64,000 nt of DNA from an uncultured Cytophagales bacterium (lineage in GTDB: Bacteria; Bacteroidota; Bacteroidia; Cytophagales; Thermonemataceae). The number at the start of each line of letters is the position of its first letter. Position 1 is the stretch's first letter. Below the pieces are notes generated by a model, which did no database searches, had not been told where the DNA came from, and worked only from the letters and a program-made list of their open reading frames with translations. The stretch covers positions 310,001 through 374,000 of the forward strand of contig CALLAC010000001.1 of assembly GCA_938002655.1 (NCBI GenBank), read 5' to 3'. A program made the translations under genes and the position numbers. Shown here piece by piece: positions 8,472-16,765 of this stretch.

Positions 8472-9932
8472 ATGTCTGATAACTTTGAGTATATATTCGC
8501 CGAAAATCCATTTTTAGCCAAGTTGGCTCAGATTACCCAAGAAATTGGTACAGAAGCCTACTTGGTAGGTGGTTTTGTGAGAGATTTGCTTTTAGGACGT
8601 ACAAGTAAAGATATTGATATTGTTTGTGTGGGCAGTGGAGTAGAGTTTGCTCTGAAAGTTGCTCAAAAATTAGATGTAAACATTGCAGTTACTACTTATC
8701 GCAACTTCGGTACGGCAATGTTTCGCTACAATGAATGGACTTTGGAGTTTGTAGGAGCAAGAAAAGAATCGTACAATCGTCATTCACGTAAGCCCGTAGT
8801 AGAAGATGGTACCCTGCAAGACGACCAAAATCGCAGAGATTTTACGATCAATGCTCTTGCTATTTCGCTGAATAAGCAAAATTTTGCTATGCTGATAGAC
8901 CCTTTTGGTGGGGTAGAGCATTTGCGTAAAAAGATTATCCAAACGCCTCTCAATCCTGATATTACCTTTTCCGATGACCCTTTGCGAATGATGAGGGCTA
9001 TTCGTTTTGCTTCACAGCTTGCTTTTGATATCGCTCCTGAAACCTTTGAAGCAATTATTCGCAATAAAGAACGCATACAGATTGTTTCACAAGAGCGTAT
9101 CACTGACGAACTCAACAAAATTATTCTTTCCGATAAGCCTTCTTATGGTTTTAAGCTACTTTTTCATTCAGGGCTTTTGCATTACATTTTTCCTGAAATG
9201 GTAGAACTGCAAGGCGTAGAAGCCGTAGGTGATAAAAAGCACAAAGATAATTTTTATCATACCTTGCAGGTATTGGATAATTTGAGCAAGAAAACAGAAG
9301 ATTTATGGCTTCGTTGGGCGGCTATTTTACACGATATAGCCAAACCTGCTACCAAACGCTTTGATGAAAAAGTAGGCTGGACTTTCCACGGGCACGAAGA
9401 AAAAGGAGCTAAAATGGTACCGCATATCTTTCGAAAGCTCAAATTACCTATGGGCGAAAATATGCGTTTTGTACAAAAATTGGTTCGCTTACACCTCAGA
9501 CCTATCGCTTTGGTAAAAGATAATATCACTGATTCGGCTTTACGCCGATTGCTTTTTGAGGCAGGAAACGACTTGGAGGCTCTTATGCTACTATGCCGTG
9601 CTGATATTACTTCCAAAGACCATCAAAAGGTAAAGAAATACTTGGCTAACTTTGATAAAGTAGAGCAAAGACTCAAAGAAATTGAAGAAAAAGACCGACT
9701 ACGCAACTTTCAACCCGTAATTACAGGCGAACTGATAATGGAAACTTTTGGATTGAAGCCATGCCCCGAAGTAGGGCTTATTAAAACTGAAATACGTGAG
9801 GCTATCTTAGAAGGAGAAATTCCCAATACTCTGCCTCAAGCCTTTGCGTTTATGCTCAAAGTTGGTGAGCAATACGGCTTGAAACCCTTGAAAGAAATTT
9901 CATGTATCCAAAAGAAAGAGCAAGCCAATTAA
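8472..9932 (+). CDS. CCA tRNA nucleotidyltransferase / poly(A) polymerase family, with HD domain
   Basis: 486 residues from the ATG at 8472 (an in-frame GTG at 8442 would add 10 residues without similarity). The head domain shows GGFVRDLLLG at 33-42 and the DxD metal site Asp47/Asp49, followed by RRDFTINALA and the RMMRAIRFA neck. A C-terminal HD domain is visible (ILHDIAKP with HGHEEKGAKM). This is the class II CCA-adding layout with HD phosphohydrolase seen in Bacteroidota and Gram-negatives, adding or repairing the 3' CCA of tRNA. It lies 77 bases after guaA and may be co-transcribed. Confidence 0.92.
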   Translation: MSDNFEYIFAENPFLAKLAQITQEIGTEAYLVGGFVRDLLLGRTSKDIDIVCVGSGVEFALKVAQKLDVNIAVTTYRNFGTAMFRYNEWTLEFVGARKESYNRHSRKPVVEDGTLQDDQNRRDFTINALAISLNKQNFAMLIDPFGGVEHLRKKIIQTPLNPDITFSDDPLRMMRAIRFASQLAFDIAPETFEAIIRNKERIQIVSQERITDELNKIILSDKPSYGFKLLFHSGLLHYIFPEMVELQGVEAVGDKKHKDNFYHTLQVLDNLSKKTEDLWLRWAAILHDIAKPATKRFDEKVGWTFHGHEEKGAKMVPHIFRKLKLPMGENMRFVQKLVRLHLRPIALVKDNITDSALRRLLFEAGNDLEALMLLCRADITSKDHQKVKKYLANFDKVEQRLKEIEEKDRLRNFQPVITGELIMETFGLKPCPEVGLIKTEIREAILEGEIPNTLPQAFAFMLKVGEQYGLKPLKEISCIQKKEQAN

Positions 9933-10011
9933 AAAAAAATTCGTGAAAACATTTTCAGTATACAAACGTTTTAGAAAACAAAATTCGTATATTTAACCGC
10001 AAAAATATCTA

Positions 10012-11187
10012 ATGCTTATGAAATCGCTCTATTTTAAAGAAGAACACGAGTTGTTTCGTGATAGCGTAAGAAAATTCTTGCAGAAAGAGGTCGTACCGTT
10101 CATCAATACCTGGGAAGAGGAGAGACGTATTCCGAAAGAGATTTTCAAGAAAATGGGGGAACAAGGCTATCTTGGACTGAACTTTCCCGAAGAGTATGGA
10201 GGAATAGGAGCAGATTTTTGGTATTCGGTGGTGTTTTTAGAAGAAATTGCCAAAGTTGGAGCAGGGGGCTTTCCGACAGCCGTGAGTGTGCATCAGTATA
10301 TGGCAATTAACCATATTTTCCGTGCAGGAAGTGAGTTTTTGAAAGAAAAGTATTTGCGTCCTGCAATTGCAGGCGAAAAAGTAGCGGCTTTGGGTATCAG
10401 TGAGCCAGGAGCAGGTTCCGATGTAGCATCTATACGTACCAAAGCAGTAAAAGACGGAGATTTTTATGTTATCAATGGTGCTAAAACTTTTATTACCAAC
10501 GGCACTTATGGCGATTTTATCACGCTTGCAGTGTCTACAAATCCTGAAAATAAAGCAGGAGGGATTAGTTTGATAGTAGTGGATTTGGATAGCGAAGGCA
10601 TTACACGTACCAAACTCAAAAAAATGGGCTGGCATAGCTCCGATACTGCCGAAATTAGTTTTGATAATGTACGCGTACCCAAAGAAAATTTGGTAGGTGT
10701 AGAAAATTTTGGCTTTTACTACATCATGGAGAGCTTTCAGTTAGAGCGTTTGGTGGCAGGTATTATGGCAGTAGCAAGTTCGAAATGGATTTTGGAGGAA
10801 ACTATACGTTATATGCACGAAAGAGAGGCTTTTGGCAGAAAAATTGCTAAATATCAAACGCTTCGCCATACGATTGCAGATTTAGCTACCGAGCTTTATG
10901 CCGCCGAACAAATGGTGTATCATACTTGTTGGCTACAAAATGAAGGTGAAGTGGCTGTCAAAGAGTGTTCTATGGTAAAACTTTACTGCTCTGAGCTTGC
11001 TAATAAAGTGGTGGATAGATGTCTGCAAGTTTTTGGAGGCTATGGCTATATGGAAGATTACTTGGTTTGTCGAGCCTATCGCGATGCTCGTGTAGGTACA
11101 ATTGCAGGAGGAACTTCCGAAATTATGCGGGAAATTATCGCCAAAATGATGATTGATGACGTAGAATACAAGCCTGTCTATTCCTAA
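10012..11187 (+). CDS. Acyl-CoA dehydrogenase, long-chain/isovaleryl-type active site
   Basis: 391-residue FAD flavoprotein oxidising acyl-CoA to enoyl-CoA. Signatures: ALGISEPGAGSD near 126, the FITNG block, the C-terminal FGGYGYMEDY and GGTSEIMREI. At the usual short/medium-chain catalytic position (EGT) this protein has GGT. Instead Glu245 in FQLERLVAG sits where isovaleryl-CoA and long-chain acyl-CoA dehydrogenases carry their catalytic base. The substrate is therefore probably branched or long-chain. An alternative ATG is at 10018. A hydratase of a compatible pathway lies at 15977 but not in the same operon. Confidence 0.93.
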   Translation: MLMKSLYFKEEHELFRDSVRKFLQKEVVPFINTWEEERRIPKEIFKKMGEQGYLGLNFPEEYGGIGADFWYSVVFLEEIAKVGAGGFPTAVSVHQYMAINHIFRAGSEFLKEKYLRPAIAGEKVAALGISEPGAGSDVASIRTKAVKDGDFYVINGAKTFITNGTYGDFITLAVSTNPENKAGGISLIVVDLDSEGITRTKLKKMGWHSSDTAEISFDNVRVPKENLVGVENFGFYYIMESFQLERLVAGIMAVASSKWILEETIRYMHEREAFGRKIAKYQTLRHTIADLATELYAAEQMVYHTCWLQNEGEVAVKECSMVKLYCSELANKVVDRCLQVFGGYGYMEDYLVCRAYRDARVGTIAGGTSEIMREIIAKMMIDDVEYKPVYS

Positions 11188-11197
11188 AAAATGCAAG

Positions 11198-11224
11198 AAG
11201 GAAGGTAACAAAATTACCTTCCTT
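11198..11224. terminator. Hairpin in the convergent gap after the acyl-CoA dehydrogenase gene
   Basis: Perfect 11-bp inverted repeat AAGGAAGGTAA (11198-11208) / TTACCTTCCTT (11214-11224) with a 5-base loop. It lies 11 bases after the acyl-CoA dehydrogenase stop, between convergent genes. The T-run is poor on both sides, so termination strength is uncertain. Confidence 0.5.
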
Positions 11225-11352
11225 ACTCCCAGAGTTTTACACCTAAGTTTTTGATAGCAAGGTTTGAATAAACTTTTATTCAAATCGCTTCTGCAAAGCT
11301 ATGTGAAAACCAAGTTAAGATAAATGACAAAAATCAGGTGATGTAATGATTT

Positions 11353-14300
11353 TTACTTCATCACCTGCACCCAGCCTTTACAAATAGCACCCGAAGGAGC
11401 TTCAAATTGATAGTAGTACAATCCTGCGAGTATTTCTTTTTGCATTCCCCATTCATTTTGATAATTATCGGTTTTGTAAATGGGTTTTCCCCACCTATTC
11501 CAAATGGTGAGCTTTGCTCCTTTTTCCTCTATGACAAAAGTATCGTTGATACCGTCTCCATTAGGCGTTATAGTGTTGGGTGGAATACGTAAAGAAGGTA
11601 CTTCAAATTCCTTTTTCACTACTTTCTGACATCTTTGGCTAGCATATGATAGTGTAACTGTATAATTTTGCCCTTGTTCATCATTTTGGTTGGGGAAAGT
11701 ATAAAGCGGCGGCTCAATACCTTGTAAAACCACACCATTGCTCAAAGTCCAAGTAACTCTATCATCAGTTACATCTAAAAGCAAGCTATCAGGTACAATG
11801 AGCCTAAATTTTACACTATACGGCGAAAAGCAATCTTTTACTAAATTGACTTCATAGGGCAGTTCAGGTAATTTATCAACTTTGATGGCTACCTTTCGTT
11901 GAGCTGTGCAACTATCGTTTTGTAGTAGCAAAGTGTAAGTAATATCTTCCAGAGGGGTAGCAATAGGATTGGAAATATTGGGGTTATCAAGATAGGTGGG
12001 AGGTGTCCATTGATAGCTTATTGCACCACTTGCCGAAAGTTGTACACTTGAACCCTGACAAATCGAAAGTTTATCAGTAACAATAAATCCAGGAATGGTA
12101 ATATTATATTTCTGCTCTACAACCAAAGGCGATTTGCAAGAAGAGTTATTGAAAATGGTAAGACGAACGGTGTAGATGCCTCCTTTGGTGAAATTAAAAA
12201 AGAAATCGCGTCGGGTATTTTGGGAGAAAATCAGGTTACCGTTTTCATCAAAAATTTCCCATAAAAAACTTTGTGCTCCTACGGAAAGATTTTTGAAGAA
12301 AAGTTTATCTACACATACTACACTATCTTTTTTGATAACGGCAAAGTCATTTTTAGGGTCTTGTGCCTGAAAATCTGCTGAAATATCAAAAGCAATCTTA
12401 AAAGCCGCATTATTACAATTAGAGCTTCCGTTGCTTCTCGACCAAGCTCCAGGCGTAGTAGGAAAGCCATTCGTGCCACGACAAGAAGCACAAACTACGT
12501 GGTAAATGGTGCCATCTTTGGAAAAACGACTCGTGCCACCATCTACGTGGTCGCCGTTTTCATCACTTGAATTTTCGCCGAAGAAAGTAGCATAAATAAG
12601 CCCTTGCATATCTTTCCGATATACTGCTAAATAGAAATCGCTTCCATTGATACTAGTTGTTCGGATGGCGTCGTTCGTAGTAGGCATATTGCGAACATCA
12701 CTGCCTTCGTTGTTTCCTCCCGAACTTCTGTTGATACCTCCTCCCCAGCCTGCAATATAGATGTTTCCACAATTATTTTCAGTAACTACCATAAAAGCTG
12801 TTGGTGAAATATCAGGATTTCCATCGCCTGCTCCTATACGTGTACTCCAAATCGAAGTACTAAGATTTCCATCAATTTTATGAATAAATTGCCCACTGTT
12901 GGGGTTGTTGTACACGCCTGCACTTACGGGATAATTGCCAAAAGTTTGCCCGAAAGCATATACGTTTTGGTCAGCATCTAAATCTATCAGAAACACGATA
13001 TCTGCCGCAAAAGTACCTAAATAGGTTGCCCGTAAAAGTGTGCCTGTGGGCGAAAATTTCGCAATAAAGCCGTCGTCATTACCGCGAGCAGTAGCGTGCA
13101 TACTGCCTGCGGTAGCAGGGAAATTGTTGCTGGTAGTCCCTCCGCCCACATATACTTCGCCTGCGGTATTGGTTTTGATAGAAAGGGCGAAGTCAAGTCC
13201 GTTGCCTCCTAGATAGGTTCCCCAAAGAATATTGAGGTTTTCGTCCATTTTTACTACCAAACCATCTTGTGAACCTTGCAGCGAACCAGCAATTCCCAGA
13301 ATACTTGTAGAGCGTGTAGTAGAGGCAATGTAAACGTTCTTGTTTTCGTCGGTGTAGATATCACCTCGCAATTCGTCGCCGTAATTATGAATAAAAGTTG
13401 TAGCAATATCACGAGGCTTGATACCGTCGTTGCCTGTGCCTCCTATCAGGCGAGAGCGATTGAGCGAGCCATTCGGATTGATTTTCATTATAAAAATATC
13501 ACTTCCATTTGCATATTCATTACCCAAAAGGTTTACGCTACTGCCTCCTATGAAAGTTGAACCCATTGTAATGGGAAAATCAGTTGAAGAAGTGGTGCCA
13601 AAAATAAGCAGTCGGTTATCTTTATCTACCACCAGGCTATGAGCAACTTCCGAGCTACTGCCACCAATGAAAATAAGTTGTTCTAGAGTTGTTCCTGTGG
13701 CGTTGTAGCGAAAAACAGCAATATCACTTCTCAAATATTGGTTATTCGAGCCACCTGGACCAATCTTGATAGGTCCGGTAAAGCGTGGAAAATCAGTGCC
13801 ATACGTTGTACCTGCCGAATAGAGTTTGCCATTGTTATCAAAAGTGGCGGTATTGCCCCAATTATCAGAACGCCCTCCTGAATAGGTTGAAAAAATAAGC
13901 TCGGGGTCTATGATAAGCGGATAATCTCTATGGTAACCTTGGGGAAAATAAAAACTGACGACATTTTTTTTCAAAATAAATTCTGTGGGAATTTCTATTT
14001 TTTTGCCTTCGATTATTTGATAGCTATAAGGCTTTTTTTCATATACACTGCCTACCGAAGTTTTAATTTCCAAAGAACCATCAGGCAAGATTTCAACGGC
14101 ATCAGCAAATTTAATATGCATCTGAATTTTGCGGGCATCGGCTTGCGGCTTGATAATAAACTCGTATTTCAAGTTTTCGCCTTTGCTAAAAAGGCGGTAG
14201 TCAATGTTTTTGTAGAGATTATGATAATAAAGTTCTTGATAACTTTTTACATCAGTTGCCCAATGTTTAGGGTTATTGCCTTTGTAGAAAAAGTAACTTT

Positions 14301-14649
14301 CAGCATTACTACGGCGGGCTTCTATGCGTGTGTGTGGATTAGCTTTCAAAAAGTCAATAACAAAGCTATGAGCGGCAATACCATTTTTAGCTTCTTGCGG
14401 GTAAAGTTCGGGGTGTTTACGATAAAAGAGTGCTTTACCATCGTAGAAGCTATATTGTAGAGCATTGGCATAAACAAACAGATAGCCACTATTGAGTTCG
14501 GCTCGGTAGCGAATTGTATCTTCCCACTGATTTTTATTTTCTACGAAACGAATAGCGTTATCATTATGCAAAGCTACTTGCCTAAAATTTTGAGCCCAGA
14601 TAACTTGCAAAGTATGAAAGAATAATACAAATAACGTTCTGAATTTCAT
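11353..14649 (-). CDS. Large exported protein with DUF7948-like/SBBP region and T9SS type B sorting domain
   Basis: 1098 residues. A signal peptide occupies about residues 1-19 (ending VIWAQ). Residues about 30-250 resemble the DUF7948 N-terminal domain (FVENKNQWEDTIRYRAE; LIIDPELIFSTYSGG). About 250-640 is a beta-propeller-like SBBP region with repeats of the type GTTYGTDFP and GTTSSTDFPI. PKD/immunoglobulin-like domains follow. The C-terminus (PNTITPNGDGINDTF, then IWNRWGKPIY) is the gliding motility-associated type B sorting domain used by the type IX secretion system. It is therefore probably secreted or cell-surface attached; its ligand or substrate is unknown. Transcribed alone from its own promoter, divergent from ompA. 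Confidence 0.9.
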   Translation of the reverse strand: MKFRTLFVLFFHTLQVIWAQNFRQVALHNDNAIRFVENKNQWEDTIRYRAELNSGYLFVYANALQYSFYDGKALFYRKHPELYPQEAKNGIAAHSFVIDFLKANPHTRIEARRSNAESYFFYKGNNPKHWATDVKSYQELYYHNLYKNIDYRLFSKGENLKYEFIIKPQADARKIQMHIKFADAVEILPDGSLEIKTSVGSVYEKKPYSYQIIEGKKIEIPTEFILKKNVVSFYFPQGYHRDYPLIIDPELIFSTYSGGRSDNWGNTATFDNNGKLYSAGTTYGTDFPRFTGPIKIGPGGSNNQYLRSDIAVFRYNATGTTLEQLIFIGGSSSEVAHSLVVDKDNRLLIFGTTSSTDFPITMGSTFIGGSSVNLLGNEYANGSDIFIMKINPNGSLNRSRLIGGTGNDGIKPRDIATTFIHNYGDELRGDIYTDENKNVYIASTTRSTSILGIAGSLQGSQDGLVVKMDENLNILWGTYLGGNGLDFALSIKTNTAGEVYVGGGTTSNNFPATAGSMHATARGNDDGFIAKFSPTGTLLRATYLGTFAADIVFLIDLDADQNVYAFGQTFGNYPVSAGVYNNPNSGQFIHKIDGNLSTSIWSTRIGAGDGNPDISPTAFMVVTENNCGNIYIAGWGGGINRSSGGNNEGSDVRNMPTTNDAIRTTSINGSDFYLAVYRKDMQGLIYATFFGENSSDENGDHVDGGTSRFSKDGTIYHVVCASCRGTNGFPTTPGAWSRSNGSSNCNNAAFKIAFDISADFQAQDPKNDFAVIKKDSVVCVDKLFFKNLSVGAQSFLWEIFDENGNLIFSQNTRRDFFFNFTKGGIYTVRLTIFNNSSCKSPLVVEQKYNITIPGFIVTDKLSICQGSSVQLSASGAISYQWTPPTYLDNPNISNPIATPLEDITYTLLLQNDSCTAQRKVAIKVDKLPELPYEVNLVKDCFSPYSVKFRLIVPDSLLLDVTDDRVTWTLSNGVVLQGIEPPLYTFPNQNDEQGQNYTVTLSYASQRCQKVVKKEFEVPSLRIPPNTITPNGDGINDTFVIEEKGAKLTIWNRWGKPIYKTDNYQNEWGMQKEILAGLYYYQFEAPSGAICKGWVQVMK

Positions 14650-14668
14650 TGTTTTGGGATTTATTCTA

Positions 14669-14701
14669 CAAATTTAGAAAAAAAACAAAAATTGAGCCAA
14701 A
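14669..14701 (-). promoter_or_regulatory. Promoter of the T9SS type B protein gene
   Basis: On the minus strand TTTG (14698-14701), 21 bases, then TAAATTTG (14669-14676), a full -33/-7 pair. The -7 box ends 19 bases upstream of the start codon at 14647-14649. Confidence 0.6.
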
Positions 14702-14780
14702 GGCATTGCCACATTCTTTGTCTTTTTTGTAATTATTTGCTCTGATTTATGTTAAATACCAATAAATCAAATAATTAAAT

Positions 14781-14799
14781 CATGAAAATTGTTTTCATG
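14781..14799. promoter_or_regulatory. Perfect palindrome in the divergent intergenic region, possible operator
   Basis: CATGAAAA (14781-14788), TTG, TTTTCATG (14792-14799): a perfect 8-bp inverted repeat with a 3-base spacer. It lies 31 bases upstream of the -33 element at 14831 and about 130 bases from the divergent gene. Symmetry and placement suit a dimeric transcription factor; the factor is unknown. Confidence 0.4.
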
Positions 14800-14830
14800 T
14801 TGGTGCAACTCAAAAAAATTCAAAAAAATC

Positions 14831-14861
14831 TTTGAATATTCATAAAAGTTTTTTAACTTTG
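14831..14861 (+). promoter_or_regulatory. Promoter of the leader RNA / ompA
   Basis: TTTG at 14831-14834, 19 bases, TAACTTTG at 14854-14861: a full Bacteroidota -33/-7 pair. Transcription should begin near 14868, only about 20 bases before a strong terminator hairpin. Confidence 0.65.
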
Positions 14862-14867
14862 GGGTAA

Positions 14868-14922
14868 TCATAGCTGGTTGAAGGATAAAAGACCTGTTGC
14901 ACTTTGTGACAGGTCTTTTTTT
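14868..14922 (+). ncRNA. Candidate short terminated leader RNA upstream of ompA
   Basis: The predicted transcript from the promoter at 14831-14861 ends at an intrinsic terminator after roughly 55 nt. No open reading frame of useful length is present. It could be a free small RNA or the terminated product of an attenuator controlling the OmpA gene that starts at 15014; no second promoter is obvious between 14922 and 15014. The start point is inferred from the -7 box only. Confidence 0.4.
14887..14922 (+). terminator. Intrinsic terminator within the ompA leader
   Basis: AAAGACCTGT (14888-14897) pairs with ACAGGTCTTT (14909-14918) across an 11-base loop, and the T-run extends to 14922. No gene on this strand ends upstream (the preceding gene runs the other way), so it must stop transcription started between 14650 and 14886. 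Confidence 0.7.
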
Positions 14923-15013
14923 AGTAAACATTTTTGGAATTGTGGTTGTTATGTGTGTAAATTTACGTAAATTTTTTAATAAATGTTTTTTTCAACCTCA
15001 AAACCATAGTTTT

Positions 15014-15874
15014 ATGAAACAATTAGGATTTTTTTTGCTGTCTTCGGTACTTTTTTTTGCTTGCGTACCTAAAAAGAAACTCAAAGAGTTAGAAGCAAAA
15101 TACGCAAGTTTAGAACAACTCAACAAAGAATATTTCACTGATTTGGCTTCAACAAAAACAGCTCTTAATGCTTGCAATAGCGATAAAGCAAGATTAGAAA
15201 GCGAAGTAAAGGAACTTAAAGAAATGAATGCCAAGCTTATTCGTCAAGTAACTGAAATGTCTACGCTTTCTGCTGAGCAAGCTAAAAATTTGCAAGTTTC
15301 ATTGGAGCAGATGAAAGAAAAAGATTTGCAAATCAAAACTTTGAACGAGGCTATCAACAAGCGTGATTCAATGACTATCGCTTTGGTTACTCAGCTCAAA
15401 CGTGCCGTAGGTACAGATAACCAAGATATTGAGGTAAATGTAGATAAAGCTGTAGTGATGATTAGCATTTCTGAAAAACTCTTGTTCAAGACAGGAAGCT
15501 ACGAAATTCGTACCGATAACCCCCAAACATTTCGTCAGATAGAAGCTATTGCCGCTGTACTCAAAGACCGCCCTACTTTTGATGTGCTTATTGAAGGACA
15601 TACAGACAATGTTCCTTTCAAAAGAAGAGGAGATATCTACGACAATCTAGATTTGAGTGTAAAAAGGGCAACCTCTCTTGCTCGTTTGCTTTATCAGCGT
15701 ATGGGTGTAAATCCTGCACGCCTCATTCCTGCGGGTAGAGGCGAATTTGTGCCTTTGGTAGCTAATGATAGTGAAGAAAACCGTGCTAAAAATCGCCGTA
15801 TCCGTGTGGTAGTCATGCCTAAAATTGAGGAATTCTATGGTATGATTGAGCAAGGCATGAAAGGAGGTAAATAG
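15014..15874 (+). CDS. OmpA-family peptidoglycan-binding lipoprotein with coiled coil
   Basis: 286 residues from the ATG at 15014; the upstream in-frame extension to 14897 would run through the terminator and was rejected. An N-terminal lipoprotein signal ends FFAC (Cys17), followed by a lysine-rich stretch and a coiled coil (about 20-120). The C-terminal OmpA domain has the peptidoglycan-binding block IEGHTDNVPF and the NRAKNRRIRVVV ending. Probably anchors the outer membrane to peptidoglycan. Expression may depend on read-through of the upstream leader terminator. Confidence 0.92.
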   Translation: MKQLGFFLLSSVLFFACVPKKKLKELEAKYASLEQLNKEYFTDLASTKTALNACNSDKARLESEVKELKEMNAKLIRQVTEMSTLSAEQAKNLQVSLEQMKEKDLQIKTLNEAINKRDSMTIALVTQLKRAVGTDNQDIEVNVDKAVVMISISEKLLFKTGSYEIRTDNPQTFRQIEAIAAVLKDRPTFDVLIEGHTDNVPFKRRGDIYDNLDLSVKRATSLARLLYQRMGVNPARLIPAGRGEFVPLVANDSEENRAKNRRIRVVVMPKIEEFYGMIEQGMKGGK

Positions 15875-15911
15875 ATCTCTTTGTTTTGTACTCGAAATTT
15901 TACTATCTATG

Positions 15912-15946
15912 CGGCAACATTACTTTTCGGTGATGTTGCCGTTTGT
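15912..15946 (+). terminator. Terminator of the OmpA gene
   Basis: A 12-bp stem, CGGCAACATTAC (15912-15923) with GTGATGTTGCCG (15930-15941), one wobble pair, 6-base loop and a short T-rich tail. It begins 37 bases after the ompA stop. Confidence 0.65.
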
Positions 15947-15976
15947 TGTATTCTTTCGAAATTTAATACATTTTTT

Positions 15977-16750
15977 ATGCAATTTGTTCAATATCATAAC
16001 CAAGAGCGTGTAGCTTATGTTACGCTCAATCGTCCTGATAAACGCAATGCCCTCAATGAGCAAGTGGTTCAAGAACTTAAAGATGCTTTCAGCAAAGCTG
16101 AAAAAGACGAAAATGCCAAAGTGATTGTATTACGTGCCGAAGGCAAAGTTTTTTGTGCAGGTGCCGATTTGGAATACTTACAAACGCTGCAAAAAAATAC
16201 TTACGAGCAAAATCTTGCTGATTCTATGCATCTCAAAGAACTTTTTGAAATGATTTACACACACCCCAAAGTAGTAATTGCTCAAATTCATGGACATGCC
16301 ATTGCAGGGGGAGCAGGACTTGCTACGGTCTGTGATTTTTCTTTTGCTGTACCTGATGCCCAATTTGGCTATACAGAAGTGAAAATAGGCTTCGTTCCTG
16401 CAATTGTGTCGGTATTTCTGATGCGTAAAATAGGAGAAGGTAGGGCTAAAGAGTTGTTGCTTTCAGGAGATTTAATTTCTGCTCAAAAAGCCTTTGAATA
16501 TGGTTTAATCAATGAAGTGGTACCTACTGAAAACTTAGAAAACAGAGTACGAGAGTTCGCTTTACATCTTTGCAAAAGTAATTCGGCAATAAGTATGCAA
16601 ATTACCAAAAGTATGGTGGCTCAATTATCTACAATGGCTGTGGCAGAAGCTCTTAATTTTGCCGCCCAGCAAAATGCTTTGGCTCGTCAAACTGCCGATT
16701 GCAAAAAAGGAATACAGGCTTTTTTAGAAAAAAAAACTTTGGAATGGTGA
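15977..16750 (+). CDS. Enoyl-CoA hydratase/isomerase family, methylglutaconyl-CoA hydratase-like
   Basis: 257-residue crotonase-fold enzyme from the ATG at 15977; the upstream in-frame extension overlaps the terminator and is not conserved in type. Motifs: LNRPDKRNALN near the N-terminus, the oxyanion-hole FCAGADLEYL, HAIAGGAGLATVCDF, and FGYTEVKIGFVPAIVS. The last block and the ADLEYL region resemble methylglutaconyl-CoA hydratases of leucine breakdown, but general enoyl-CoA hydratase activity is the safe call. Convergent with the serine hydrolase gene. Confidence 0.88.
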   Translation: MQFVQYHNQERVAYVTLNRPDKRNALNEQVVQELKDAFSKAEKDENAKVIVLRAEGKVFCAGADLEYLQTLQKNTYEQNLADSMHLKELFEMIYTHPKVVIAQIHGHAIAGGAGLATVCDFSFAVPDAQFGYTEVKIGFVPAIVSVFLMRKIGEGRAKELLLSGDLISAQKAFEYGLINEVVPTENLENRVREFALHLCKSNSAISMQITKSMVAQLSTMAVAEALNFAAQQNALARQTADCKKGIQAFLEKKTLEW

Positions 16751-16765
16751 AAAAATGCATAAAAC

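Noticed and set aside
13930-14460. + strand frame of 176 codons opposite the T9SS type B gene
   Set aside because: Fully inside a conserved minus-strand gene, Phe/Ile-rich and without any motif.
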